A stretch of 58,650 nt of DNA from Bacillota bacterium (GTDB lineage: Bacteria > Bacillota > Clostridia > Christensenellales > Pumilibacteraceae). The translations under genes and the position numbers were made by a program. The notes beneath the pieces were generated by a model. That model had not been told where the DNA came from. It searched no databases and saw only the letters and a list, made by a program, of their open reading frames with translations. Within the stretch, counting starts at the first letter, position 1, and every line of letters begins with the position of its first letter. Location: contig WRAP01000011.1 in the NCBI GenBank assembly GCA_009780135.1, forward strand, positions 1-58,650, written 5' to 3'. Shown piece by piece: positions 16,737-25,578 of this stretch.

Positions 16737-16862
16737 AATTAGAAATTAGAAATGAGGTGAATGAGAAATTAAAGATTTAATAAGCTATAAAAATAAAAAC
16801 AACATTGATAACAAGTAAAATAGTCAATAATTTCTCATTCACCTCATTTCTAATTTCTAATT
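16737..16862. mobile_element. Class B element with perfect 35-bp inverted arms
   Basis: The left arm 16737-16771 and the right arm 16828-16862 are exact reverse complements over 35 bases. They are built from TTAGAAA and TGAGGTGAATGAG words and surround a 56-base AT-rich interior without a reading frame. The element occupies the whole space between trmK and nif3. Its right arm supplies the last three codons and stop of trmK. It resembles a MITE or a giant hairpin. Confidence 0.85.
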
Positions 16863-17344
16863 AACATTATACTATACCTTTTTTTCTTATCTATAATTTC
16901 TAAATCTTCTACTATCTCATATCCCATTGCTATCAACTCTGACCTAACTACATCTACATTTTTTTGAGGGCTGAGTACGGCTTGCTTCGGCATTAAGCTA
17001 TTCATAATTTTTAGAATTTCTTTACCGCCCATACCAGCTATAACAGCGCAATCAATTTTGAGATTGATTTTTGCTGTTATCTCACTACCGCAACAATTGA
17101 TAAACATTATTTGCGGACGAGCAATGTTCACCCCTACATTATTATTTATTTCGAATTTGCCTAATCTATCAATCGCCTTTTGCAACGATTGCTTAGAAAT
17201 ATCATTTACAATAAGCGTATCGCATAGTTTATTCCTAACAATAAACTCACTAACTAAGCCGTGGTCCGTACCAACATCTGCTATAACGCAAGCCTTCGGA
17301 ATGAGTGAACAAATAGTCTGTAAGCGTGTTTGTAATTTGTACAT
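16850..17344 (-). CDS. trmK: tRNA (adenine22-N1)-methyltransferase, C-terminally shortened
   Basis: 164 residues against roughly 220-235 in typical TrmK. The SAM-binding Rossmann part is intact: IADVGTDHGLVSEFIV, VNDISKQSLQKA and CAVIAGMGGKEI. The usual C-terminal coiled-coil region is missing; the frame ends with IRN-stop inside the perfect inverted repeat. A segment around residues 69-80 (VGVNIARPQIMF) is encoded by a class A-like repeat (17113-17137), and the first codons (MYKLQ) coincide with a class B word. The gene is thus touched by repeats at three places. The methyltransferase core could still work, but tRNA binding may be changed. Confidence 0.85.
   Translation of the reverse strand: MYKLQTRLQTICSLIPKACVIADVGTDHGLVSEFIVRNKLCDTLIVNDISKQSLQKAIDRLGKFEINNNVGVNIARPQIMFINCCGSEITAKINLKIDCAVIAGMGGKEILKIMNSLMPKQAVLSPQKNVDVVRSELIAMGYEIVEDLEIIDKKKRYSIMLIRN
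17113..17137. repeat. Class A-like repeat inside trmK
   Basis: GCGGACGAGCAATGTTCACC then CCTAC keeps the outer GCGG...CCCCTAC shape of class A but has a different palindromic core (GAGCAATGTTC). It is in frame within trmK and does not stop translation. Confidence 0.5.
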
Positions 17345-17360
17345 TGTAATTTGTAATTTG
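17325..17360. repeat. Class B word repeat at the trmK start
   Basis: Tandem TTGTAATTTG/TACATTGTAATTTG words. The trmK ATG (minus strand) lies in the word ATGTACAAATTACAA. The same words form the arms of the element at 25465-25575. Confidence 0.6.
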
Positions 17361-17361
17361 C

Positions 17362-18855
17362 CTACCCTTGCCCTGCCTCTATATATTCTCTTAACTTTTT
17401 GCTTCTACTTGGATGCCTTAGCTTTCTAAGTGCCTTAGCCTCGATTTGTCTAATACGCTCTCTTGTAACTCCAAACTCTTTGCCCACTTCTTCTAGCGTT
17501 CTTGGATGTCCGTCATCTAAACCGTACCTTAATCTAAGTACCATTTCTTCTCTTGGAGTTAATGTATATAAAATAGTAAGCAGTTGCTCTTTTAACATTG
17601 TAAAGGCAGTTGCCTCTTGCGGAGCGGCGCTTGTGGTATCCTCTACAAAATCGCCAAGCGTGCTATCCTCTTCTTCGCCAATCGGTGTTTCTAGGCTAAC
17701 AGGCTCTTGAGCAATTCTCTGAATTTCTCTAACCTTTTCTACAGGAATACCTAACTCATGGGCAACCTCGTCATTAGTGGGGTCTCTGCCTAAATCCTGA
17801 ACAAGTCTACGGGAAACGCGAATAAGTTTATTTATAGTTTCTACCATATGCACAGGAATTCTTATAGTTCTGGCTTGGTCAGCAATAGCTCTAGTAATAG
17901 CTTGCCTTATCCACCAAGTAGCATAGGTAGAAAATCTAAAACCTTTCGTGTAGTCAAATTTTTCTACCGCTTTCATAAGACCCAAATTGCCCTCTTGTAT
18001 TAAATCCAAAAACATAAGTCCACGACCAACATAGCGTTTAGCAATAGAAACCACAAGACGCAAATTCGCTTCTGATAGTCTAGCTTTAGAAATCTCGTCA
18101 CCTTCACCCATTTTTTTAGCTAAATCAATCTCTTCCTCTACGCTAAGAAGTGGCACACGCCCTATATCCTTTAGATAAACTTTTACTGGGTCATCAAGAG
18201 TTATCTCGCCGTCTAATAGTTGCTCTACATCTTTAACTAGTTCTATTTGGTCATTTTTAATCTCTATATTATGCTCAGCTAAAATCTTATATACAACCTC
18301 TAGTTGTTCGGCATTAGCCTCGCACTCTACTGCTAACTTTTCGCCTATTTCATCGTAAGTTAAACTGCCCCTTGTTTTACCGATATTTATAAGACGTTTA
18401 ACTTCTTTTTCAATTTTTTCTTCCTGAGTAAGAGGTCTAGGAGGTTCTTCTACTAATTTAACAATAGCAATATTAACCTCTGCTAATTTATTTAACACAA
18501 GCTCAATTTTATCAGGCGAAGTTATAAGCTCTTCTGGTAACATATCACTAACTTCGTCAAAAGTAAAGGACGGCTTATTAAGAGCAATTAGCTTAACAAC
18601 CGTTTCATCTACAATAGCAAGGATAGATTTTTCCTTAGTAGCAGACTCTTTTTCTACTTTAGAAGGCTTGTCCTCTTTAACTTTTTTAGAGGTTTCTTTA
18701 GCTAGCTTAACTTCCGCTTTAGCTTCTTTTTTAATTGCCCTTTCATTTTTGCTTAGCTCGACCACATCAATAGTAGCCACAACCTCTTTTTCAGCTTTTG
18801 ACACCTTCATTTCTTTTTTTGTTACTTTTTCTTCTTCTATTTTTTTGTTTTTCAT
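17362..18855 (-). CDS. rpoD: Primary sigma factor RpoD/SigA
   Basis: 497 residues, longer than SigA of Bacillus (about 370) because of the N-terminus. Residues 1-80 are a Lys/Glu-rich tail. Two region 1.1-like units follow (about 83-134 and 148-201; the second carries [13 protein letters not shown]). Region 1.2 begins at [17 protein letters not shown], regions 2.1-2.4 at [18 protein letters not shown] with [14 protein letters not shown], and region 4 ends in the helix-turn-helix [20 protein letters not shown]. It must recognise the TTGACA/TATAAT promoters in this window. Co-transcribed with dnaG, 188 bases downstream of it, with a TATAAT (18886-18881) that may give a second, internal promoter. 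Confidence 0.97.
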   Translation of the reverse strand: MKNKKIEEEKVTKKEMKVSKAEKEVVATIDVVELSKNERAIKKEAKAEVKLAKETSKKVKEDKPSKVEKESATKEKSILAIVDETVVKLIALNKPSFTFDEVSDMLPEELITSPDKIELVLNKLAEVNIAIVKLVEEPPRPLTQEEKIEKEVKRLINIGKTRGSLTYDEIGEKLAVECEANAEQLEVVYKILAEHNIEIKNDQIELVKDVEQLLDGEITLDDPVKVYLKDIGRVPLLSVEEEIDLAKKMGEGDEISKARLSEANLRLVVSIAKRYVGRGLMFLDLIQEGNLGLMKAVEKFDYTKGFRFSTYATWWIRQAITRAIADQARTIRIPVHMVETINKLIRVSRRLVQDLGRDPTNDEVAHELGIPVEKVREIQRIAQEPVSLETPIGEEEDSTLGDFVEDTTSAAPQEATAFTMLKEQLLTILYTLTPREEMVLRLRYGLDDGHPRTLEEVGKEFGVTRERIRQIEAKALRKLRHPSRSKKLREYIEAGQG

Positions 18856-18990
18856 TTTTCTCTATTTTTATCCGTTTATTATTATATCCACTTTTATGTA
18901 ATATATAGTATCTTTTTAATACAACTTGCCTAAATTTCCACTAATCCCTAATTATAACATAGCCATTTGGATAAATGCAAACTAAAATTT

Positions 18991-19038
18991 TTGTTAGAAA
19001 TTGTCGTAAAAAAATATTTCTGCAAAAATTTCTAACAA
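18991..19038. other. Inverted repeat after dnaG
   Basis: TTGTTAGAAATT (18991-19002) and AATTTCTAACAA (19027-19038), 12 bp perfect, with a 24-base loop, lie just after the dnaG stop. There is no T-run directly after the stem on the minus strand, so it could be a weak attenuator or RNA-processing site between dnaG and rpoD rather than a full terminator. Confidence 0.5.
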
Positions 19039-19043
19039 CTTTG

Positions 19044-20810
19044 TTATTTTAACTCTCGGATTTCTTCTTGAATTTCTCGCATTTCTTTTAACACTGATAT
19101 ATCTTTAGTTCGTTGATATTCAAATTCTAATTGTTTACTTCTTTTTTGCAACACATTTTCTTTTAAGCTTTTAATACAGTCATTATATTTTGTAGCATCG
19201 TCACCATCTACAAATTGATACTTATTTAATAGATAATCTAATTCTACTTTTTGCTCATCGTCTACCCGAGCATATAAGATTCCATCTACGCTTTCTTTTT
19301 TGTCTTTATTATTTGCTATAAAAAATCTTGCAACAGTTTTAGAAAACTCGTCGTCCAAAATAAAATCATAATCCTCAGTATAATCTACAAAGGATTTTTT
19401 TGCTATTAAACTAGCTAAAATAAATGCTTTCGCTTTATATACTTTATCAATTCTAGATTTATTTTGCTCTTTTATATTGTTTGCTTGCCTTTCCTCAACT
19501 ACAAGCGGAGCCAGCACCGTCTTATCAGCTTGCCTTCTTAAAACATCAATTCCATACCCTGTTAAGCTACTTATACGCCTAAAATATTCTTCTTGCTCTA
19601 TCTCGTTCTCAATGCGTTTTATAACTGCAATTGCTTCAGCTGTAAATTTTGCCTTACCCTCAAGGTCCTCTAAATTAAATTTTTCTAACAGCTTTTTTAT
19701 CTTAAATTCTGGCAGAGTTATCGCTTTATCTAACAGCTTTTGATAGCCATCCGCACCATATTTTTTTACAACATCATCTGGGTCTAATCCCACAGGCATT
19801 TGCACAACACGCACAGTAAGTCCAGCTCCAGCCAAAACATCTAATCCTGCTAACGCATTTTTTTGCCCTGCCGTATCGCCGTCAAAACTAATATAAACCT
19901 TATTAGTAAAATTCCTAATCTGCTTTGCTTGATTAAGCGATAATGCCGTACCCATACTCGCTGTTGCCGTATTAAACCCTGCACTATGAAGTGCAATAAC
20001 ATCCATATATCCCTCACACAAAATTACAAAATCTATCGCTACTTTATCCTTTTTGAGTTTTTGCAACAAATTCGCCCCAAATACAGTCTTATTTTTTACA
20101 AAAATTGGAGTGTTGGTCGAATTGCGATATTTTGCAAAATCGGGGTCTTTCTCTAGCGTTCTACCGCCAAATGCGCACACCTCGCCAAACTGATTTATAA
20201 TCGGAATCATAAGCCTATCATAAAAAGGGTCGTATGCACCTTTTTCGCTAACCTGAGCCTGATTTGCCTCTTTTAACTCCTCTAGCGTAAAGTCTTGCTT
20301 TATTAAAAAATCAATCGCTGAGTTGCCGTCTAAACTTGCTCCAATTCCAAATCGCTTAATTATGCTATCACTAATTCCCCTATCGCTTAAATACTTTTTA
20401 AATTTTTGACCTCTTGCCGAATATAAATTTTCGTGATAAAATTTTGCTACAAGTCGCATAAGCGTATAAAGTCTTTCTTTTTTCTCTTCGCTCATCCCGC
20501 TTGATTTATTGAAATTAGTGTTTTGCGGAACTTCCATACCAGCTTTTTTAGCTAAAATCCTTATCGCATCGCCACTTTCGACATTTTCTATTTTTTTGAT
20601 GAATGTGATTGCGTTACCGCCCTCCTGACAACTCCCAAAGCAATACCACAACTGCTTGCCACTATCTATACTAAACGACGAAGTTTTTTCGTTATGAAAC
20701 GGACAGCATGCCCAAAATCTGCCCCCCTTTTGTGTTAGCGGAACATACTCTCTAATTAGCTCCACAACATCCGTGCGAGCCAATAATTCATCTATAAAAT
20801 CCGTACTCAT
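19044..20810 (-). CDS. dnaG: DNA primase
   Basis: 588 residues. Synthesises RNA primers at the replication fork. The N-terminal CHC2 zinc ribbon has CPFH (near residue 38) and CFGSC (near residue 57), so the second pair is Cys-x3-Cys instead of the usual Cys-x2-Cys. The TOPRIM core is recognisable: FGGRTL, CEGYMDVIALHSAGF and SFDGDTAGQKNA. The C-terminal helicase-binding part is present but diverged. It precedes rpoD in the classic macromolecular synthesis order. No Shine-Dalgarno sequence is clear before ATG 20810. Confidence 0.95.
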   Translation of the reverse strand: MSTDFIDELLARTDVVELIREYVPLTQKGGRFWACCPFHNEKTSSFSIDSGKQLWYCFGSCQEGGNAITFIKKIENVESGDAIRILAKKAGMEVPQNTNFNKSSGMSEEKKERLYTLMRLVAKFYHENLYSARGQKFKKYLSDRGISDSIIKRFGIGASLDGNSAIDFLIKQDFTLEELKEANQAQVSEKGAYDPFYDRLMIPIINQFGEVCAFGGRTLEKDPDFAKYRNSTNTPIFVKNKTVFGANLLQKLKKDKVAIDFVILCEGYMDVIALHSAGFNTATASMGTALSLNQAKQIRNFTNKVYISFDGDTAGQKNALAGLDVLAGAGLTVRVVQMPVGLDPDDVVKKYGADGYQKLLDKAITLPEFKIKKLLEKFNLEDLEGKAKFTAEAIAVIKRIENEIEQEEYFRRISSLTGYGIDVLRRQADKTVLAPLVVEERQANNIKEQNKSRIDKVYKAKAFILASLIAKKSFVDYTEDYDFILDDEFSKTVARFFIANNKDKKESVDGILYARVDDEQKVELDYLLNKYQFVDGDDATKYNDCIKSLKENVLQKRSKQLEFEYQRTKDISVLKEMREIQEEIRELK

Positions 20811-20857
20811 TTTATAACGCTCAGGCGATTAGTAAATAAAATTTACAATTCTATAAG

Positions 20858-20896
20858 TCAATAATTTCTCATTCCTTATTTCTAATTTCTCATTAG
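20858..20896. repeat. Class B single arm between dgt and dnaG
   Basis: AAGTCAATAATTTCTCATTC followed by TTATTTCTAATTTCTCATT. Same words and same AGTCAATAA inner border as the element at 16737-16862, but only one arm is seen. Confidence 0.6.
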
Positions 20897-20898
20897 AA

Positions 20899-21891
20899 TT
20901 ACAGCTTCGCCCAGCCTTTTGGAATACTAAGTTCTTCAAATTTAGCAACAGCAAACCTATCAGTCATCATAGAGATATAATCGCACACTTTTTGTTCGTC
21001 TGCTACTTCTAAATCTAAAATATACTTGGGTAATAATTGTAAATTTTTATAAAAATACGCATATAAAAAAGCAACTACACTCACCGCTTTATGCTCCTCT
21101 AATTTTGCTTCGTTAGAAGAAATGTACACCTTATCAAACATAAATTGCCGTAATTCTGCTATCAACTTTAGAAATTTTGAGCTTGGGCTAACCTTATCTT
21201 TACCGCTACTAAATTCTATTACATCCAAAATCATACTGTTAATCCGTTTAGAATGTCTATCGCCAAACTCACTCAAAAACCGTTTTGGAATATCGTTTAT
21301 TTTTAGCACGCCAGCACGCAAAGCATCGTCTATATCGTGATTTATATACGCAATTCTATCTGCCCAGCTTACAATCTGACCCTCTAGCGTACTTGGATTT
21401 CCTTTACTTGTATGATTAAGAATTCCGTCCCGTACCTGCACTGTAAGGTTTATCCCCACACCATCGCCCTCTAAAAAATCAACTACCCGAAGACCTTGCT
21501 CGGCATGGCTAAACGGTGTAAATTGATTTAATGCTCTCTCACCTGCGTGTCCGTACGGAGTATGCCCTAAGTCGTGAGCGAGCGCTATCGCTTCGGTCAA
21601 GTCCTCGTTAAGTCTAAGCGCCCTAGCAATAGTTCTGGCTATTGCACTAACCTCTAGCGTATGAGTTAACCTTGTGCGATAATGATCGCCGTCCGGACTG
21701 ATAAAAACCTGCGTTTTGTGCTTTAAACGTCTAAATGCTTTACTATGCAAAATTCTATCTCTATCCCTAGAAAACTCTAGTCTAAGATTATCGCTTTTTT
21801 GAGACTTAACCCGCACTGCCATACTACTAAGCGTAGCAAACTGCGACAGCGTATCTTTTTCTCGTGTGTGAAGTTCGTTTATGAAGGACAT
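20899..21891 (-). CDS. dgt: Deoxyguanosinetriphosphate triphosphohydrolase-like HD protein (type 2)
   Basis: 330 residues from ATG 21891. Hydrolyses dGTP (or dNTPs) to nucleoside and triphosphate. Typical features: the block [20 protein letters not shown], the first HD histidine in [25 protein letters not shown] and the late Asp in [15 protein letters not shown]. The preferred start matches the family N-terminus. The frame extends to 21909, but that extra part overlaps the -10 box of the promoter. No Shine-Dalgarno sequence is present and the predicted transcription start coincides with the start codon. It heads the dgt-dnaG-rpoD operon. Confidence 0.93.
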   Translation of the reverse strand: MSFINELHTREKDTLSQFATLSSMAVRVKSQKSDNLRLEFSRDRDRILHSKAFRRLKHKTQVFISPDGDHYRTRLTHTLEVSAIARTIARALRLNEDLTEAIALAHDLGHTPYGHAGERALNQFTPFSHAEQGLRVVDFLEGDGVGINLTVQVRDGILNHTSKGNPSTLEGQIVSWADRIAYINHDIDDALRAGVLKINDIPKRFLSEFGDRHSKRINSMILDVIEFSSGKDKVSPSSKFLKLIAELRQFMFDKVYISSNEAKLEEHKAVSVVAFLYAYFYKNLQLLPKYILDLEVADEQKVCDYISMMTDRFAVAKFEELSIPKGWAKL

Positions 21892-21898
21892 ATATACA

Positions 21899-21926
21899 AT
21901 AATATACAAAAACTACAAAAAGTCAA
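21899..21926 (-). promoter_or_regulatory. Leaderless-type promoter of the dgt-dnaG-rpoD operon
   Basis: Minus strand: TTGACT (21926-21921), a 16-base spacer, TATTAT (21904-21899), then seven bases to the dgt ATG at 21891. Transcription should begin at or within one base of the start codon. Confidence 0.65.
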
Positions 21927-21962
21927 GGAGAAAATAATTTACTATTATGCTATAAAACTTCT

Positions 21963-22379
21963 CTAACTAATAGCAAGGTTATCGTATTTTATTGAAATCG
22001 CTGATAGATATTTTTGTTTATCCCAAATAGTTAGTTCATTAAAAGTTGTTTTATAACTTAGTAATAACAATTTTTGAATATCAACTTGAGTTGTAATTTT
22101 ATGCAAATCAGCAATCGTAAAACATAGCCATCTATTAGAAACATAAATTTCGGAGCTCCTAAAAAGGTTGCTAAATCGTAAGATTAACTCATAGCATTTA
22201 TACGATGGCAGTTTTATATGCAAAATTTGATCACCGTTTTTTGATTCTGAAAATACAACAAATGGTTTTGTATTTAAACAATATCGTTTTAATCCTAAAC
22301 GCTCGATTTGTATCACCTCTACATCTTTATAGGATTTTAAAATTTCTTCTAATGACTTTTTAAAATCAACTTTTAACAT
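21963..22379 (-). CDS. MmcQ/YjbR-like protein (tentative)
   Basis: 138 residues. The second half (LHIKLPSYKCYELI ... SSEIYVSNRWLCFTIADLHKITTQVDIQKLLLLSYKTTF) follows the pattern of the CyaY-like fold of MmcQ/YjbR proteins, where a conserved NKRHW-like segment is here SNRWL. The family has no settled function. ATG 22379 overlaps the end of the upstream lipoprotein gene by 14 bases and GGGGGAG lies 9 bases upstream, so the two are translationally coupled. Confidence 0.5.
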   Translation of the reverse strand: MLKVDFKKSLEEILKSYKDVEVIQIERLGLKRYCLNTKPFVVFSESKNGDQILHIKLPSYKCYELILRFSNLFRSSEIYVSNRWLCFTIADLHKITTQVDIQKLLLLSYKTTFNELTIWDKQKYLSAISIKYDNLAIS

Positions 22380-23583
22380 AATAATAAACTCCCCCGCCGT
22401 ATCTGATTGTTAAAACACTACCGTTAAAGCCTATATACTGAGCTTCCTTTTTTATTATTCTTAAATTTTTATCATATAGCGAATATCTACCGTCTAAATT
22501 TTTGCCAATAAAATGATTCTCAAAAGCCCAAATTTCTATATATTCGTTAGGAATAAAACCATTGTCTATTAAATAAAATCTTCTTGAAATATGCGGAGCA
22601 TTATAAATAACAATTCCACCATGCCAAATTTTATGTCTATAAATGCTACTAAATCTACTACTAGTAATCTCGTTAAAATTGCTATCAAAAATACCAAACA
22701 AGTTGCTTCTTATTGTGTCTAATGCCGTAATAAATTCACCGTCGTAGCGTACAGGCAGTTTATCGTTTTGTTCTGTCACAACTACTCTACCCTGTGTATC
22801 TATAATTACATATTGACCATCTGTTAGATTCACTGACGAAAATCCAAATTCATTAAATCCACTTGCTCTTTGCCATTGCGGAGACAAAACTACATTTGTA
22901 TATAGATTAGCAAATCCAAACAACTCGCCGTTCGTAATTATTCTAAAGTCCAACTTATCTAATCCGCTAACAACTGTGTATTGGTTATTATCTCCTACCG
23001 TTAATGAATTAAGTTGCAAATCATAAAGTCTACCACCCATTAACAGCGTGCTTCTATCAAACAGTTGAACAGTGCTTAAATTACTATGGATTAGATTTCC
23101 TCTGTAAAAAATATCGCTTTTACCTTCTTTATTTGTTGCCAAAATCGAATTTCCTAAAATATGAATTTCAGTGTAATTAGCAGGCACGATTAAACGATTA
23201 AAAACACATCTAACGCCTTTTAAGGCATCTTGTTCAAATATAAACTTGTCGTATGTAATTTGAAACCCTGCTAGATTGCCAGAGTGATAAAGAGTTCCAT
23301 ATTCACTAACTATTACATTAAATCCGCCGATATATGCAAATGTATATTGTCCCTCTGTAAACGGCATTCCAAAATCGAATCTAGCGTTTATAAGCGGAGT
23401 AAAGCCTTCTATCTGTGACACTACGCTTTGACTTTGAGTAAATTCGCCACGAGATAATCGTGCTAAAAACGCATCAAAATCGTCTATTTCGCTAGTAATC
23501 CAAAACAAATTACAAGCAAAAAGTGGTAGCATAAATAAAAATACTACCACCCCCAATATTGTTTTTTGTAATTTATTTTTCAT
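22366..23583 (-). CDS. Lipoprotein with WG-repeat-like beta structure
   Basis: 405 residues. The signal peptide ends in LPLFAC, a lipobox. The rest is beta-rich, with repeated motifs such as GQYVIIDTQGRVVV, LFGIFDSNFNEI and GRYSLYDKNLRII that resemble WG/KWG beta-propeller-like repeats, so I expect an extracellular propeller or solenoid. No enzymatic motif is visible. There is no Shine-Dalgarno sequence before ATG 23583, and a class A repeat lies directly upstream. Its product is probably a surface-attached binding protein; the partner is unknown. Confidence 0.65.
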   Translation of the reverse strand: MKNKLQKTILGVVVFLFMLPLFACNLFWITSEIDDFDAFLARLSRGEFTQSQSVVSQIEGFTPLINARFDFGMPFTEGQYTFAYIGGFNVIVSEYGTLYHSGNLAGFQITYDKFIFEQDALKGVRCVFNRLIVPANYTEIHILGNSILATNKEGKSDIFYRGNLIHSNLSTVQLFDRSTLLMGGRLYDLQLNSLTVGDNNQYTVVSGLDKLDFRIITNGELFGFANLYTNVVLSPQWQRASGFNEFGFSSVNLTDGQYVIIDTQGRVVVTEQNDKLPVRYDGEFITALDTIRSNLFGIFDSNFNEITSSRFSSIYRHKIWHGGIVIYNAPHISRRFYLIDNGFIPNEYIEIWAFENHFIGKNLDGRYSLYDKNLRIIKKEAQYIGFNGSVLTIRYGGGVYYYVKS

Positions 23584-23593
23584 TTTTATAAGG

Positions 23594-23620
23594 CTCGGGC
23601 GACAGGCTGTTGCCCTTACA
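23594..23620. repeat. Single class A arm
   Basis: CTCGGGCGACAGGCTGTTGC then CCTTACA, a diverged copy of the class A palindrome, in the 71-base gap between alaS and the lipoprotein gene. Confidence 0.6.
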
Positions 23621-23654
23621 TTTAACTTAATAACAAACTAACAACTATACACTA

Positions 23655-25460
23655 CTAAATAAGCACTGCTTTAATTCGTCTAACTCCGGCAGAAGACGAT
23701 TCTTCTTTTTTAATTTTGAAAACTCCCAGTGCTCCCGTTCTAGTAGCATGAGGACCACCACAAATCTCTAAACTAAAATCACCCATTTTATAAACCTTTA
23801 CTTTTTGATCGTATTTATCGCCAAATAATCCGATTGCACCTTTTTTAATTGCTTCATCGGCTGTCATTTCGCTACATTCTATAGCTACATCCGCTTTTAT
23901 TGCATTATTTACTTCTTCTTCTATCAACGCTAATTCGTCTTTGGTAACAGGTCTACCAAACGAGAAATCAAAACGCAGTCTTTCTGCTGTAATGTTACTC
24001 CCTTTTTGATTAACATTATCGTCCTTTAGCACCTTTTTTAGAGCAGAGTGCATTAAATGAGTTGCTGTGTGAAGATTTGTTGTCATCTCGGAATTATCCG
24101 CTAATCCACCTGCGAACTTCTTTTCTGCCCCTAGCTGACTTTTTTGCTGATGCTCTTGCATTCTTAGAGCAAAATCTTCTTCGTTTACTTTTAACCCCCT
24201 CTCGCTAGCTAGCTCCACCGTCATTTCCAGAGGAAAACCAAATGTATCATATAGTCTAAATGATGCTTTACCGCTTATCGTATCGCCTTGCAAATAACTG
24301 CATAATTTATCAAATTCTTTTAGCCCTGCCGACAATGCTTTTTCAAATTTCTGCTCCTCGTCGCCGATTGTTTTTATAATTTGATTTTCATTTTGTTTAA
24401 GTTCGGGGTATGCTTTTTCGTATACAGAAATAACGGCTTTAACGATTTCTAAAATCGGACTATGCGGAATGCCCAAGAGTGCCTCCCCTACAAGTTGTTT
24501 TATAAACCTAATCGCACGGCGAAGTAATCTACGCAAAACATAGCCTTGATCTACATTGCTCGGCACTATGCCCCTAGGATCGCCTATCATAAATACGCTT
24601 GTACGGATATGGTCGGCAATAATTCTAAAGCTACGGATTTCGCTCTCAACTTCGCCGTATTTTTTGTTTGTTACTTTTTCAACTGCACTAATAATCGGCA
24701 CAAATAAATCAGTCTCGTAAACGCTTTTAACTCCTTGCAAAATGCAAAGCGTTCGTTCTAAGCCCATACCTGTATCAACATTTTGTTGCTTTAACGGTTC
24801 AAAATTACCTTCGGCAGTTTTGTTATACTGCATAAAAACATCGTTCCAAATTTCCAAATAATTTCCACAATCACATGCGGGGCTACAATTTTTACTACAG
24901 CTTCTACCAAAATCAATAAACATTTCGGTATCGGGTCCGCATGGTCCCGTAAGTCCTGCTGGTCCCCACCAATTATGCTTTTTGCCTAAGTAAAAAATTC
25001 TATCCTTAGGAATGCCTAACTTTTCCCAAATTTCGGCACTCTCGGTGTCCTTCGGAGCATCCTTATCACCCTCAAATACACTAACGGCGATACGATTTAT
25101 ATCAATACCTAAATACTTTTCGCTAGTTAAAAACTCAAAGCTCCAAGGAATCATTTCTTTCTTAAAATAATCTCCCAAACTCCAGTTACCAAGCATTTCA
25201 AAAAAAGTGCAGTGGCTACTATCGCCCACCTCGTCTATATCGCCAGTTCTAACGCATTTCTGCACATTAGCTAATCGATTGCCACTTGGGTGCGGTTGTC
25301 CCAAAAGATACGGCACAAGCGGATGCATACCTGCGGTTGTAAAAAGCACCGTTGGGTCGTTTTCGGGAATTAAACTTGCCGACGGAATTATTGCGTGCTG
25401 TTTGCTGGCAAAAAAATCTAGCCATAATTTTCGTAATTCTGATGATGTTAATTTTCTCAT
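23655..25460 (-). CDS. alaS: Alanyl-tRNA synthetase lacking the C-terminal (C-Ala) domain
   Basis: 601 residues against about 870-880 in standard bacterial AlaRS. The class II catalytic domain is present (LWLDFFASKQHAIIPSASLI, FTTAGMHPLVPY, CTFFEMLGNWSLGDYFK), as is the tRNA-recognition part (YVLRRLLRRAIRF). The editing domain is complete, with HTATHLMHSAL and the Cys/His pair in EICGGPHATRTG. The protein stops at RRIKAVLI, just where the linker to the C-Ala/DHHA1 domain would begin. Nothing after the stop continues the frame. Catalysis and editing should be kept while oligomerisation and some tRNA binding are reduced. No T-box leader is present; a class B element sits upstream. Confidence 0.93.
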   Translation of the reverse strand: MRKLTSSELRKLWLDFFASKQHAIIPSASLIPENDPTVLFTTAGMHPLVPYLLGQPHPSGNRLANVQKCVRTGDIDEVGDSSHCTFFEMLGNWSLGDYFKKEMIPWSFEFLTSEKYLGIDINRIAVSVFEGDKDAPKDTESAEIWEKLGIPKDRIFYLGKKHNWWGPAGLTGPCGPDTEMFIDFGRSCSKNCSPACDCGNYLEIWNDVFMQYNKTAEGNFEPLKQQNVDTGMGLERTLCILQGVKSVYETDLFVPIISAVEKVTNKKYGEVESEIRSFRIIADHIRTSVFMIGDPRGIVPSNVDQGYVLRRLLRRAIRFIKQLVGEALLGIPHSPILEIVKAVISVYEKAYPELKQNENQIIKTIGDEEQKFEKALSAGLKEFDKLCSYLQGDTISGKASFRLYDTFGFPLEMTVELASERGLKVNEEDFALRMQEHQQKSQLGAEKKFAGGLADNSEMTTNLHTATHLMHSALKKVLKDDNVNQKGSNITAERLRFDFSFGRPVTKDELALIEEEVNNAIKADVAIECSEMTADEAIKKGAIGLFGDKYDQKVKVYKMGDFSLEICGGPHATRTGALGVFKIKKEESSSAGVRRIKAVLI

Positions 25461-25464
25461 AAAT

Positions 25465-25575
25465 GTTTACAATGTACAAATTACAATGTACAAATTACAA
25501 ATTTGGACTTAATAATTGTGTTTAATAACAAGATAAATAAATCATCATTTGTAATTTGCACATTGTAATTTGTGA
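25465..25575. mobile_element. Class B element (TACAAAT words) between the HAD gene and alaS
   Basis: Left arm 25477-25503 and right arm 25547-25573 match as inverted repeats at 26 of 27 bases, built from ACAAATTACAATGTACAAAT-type words. The interior is about 43 bases and starts TTGGACTTAATAATTG. It lies immediately before the alaS start codon. Confidence 0.8.
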
Positions 25576-25578
25576 TTT

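Noticed and set aside
25461-25578. T-box leader before alaS
   Set aside because: The space is filled by the class B inverted repeat; no T-box motif (TGGNACCGCG-like) is seen.
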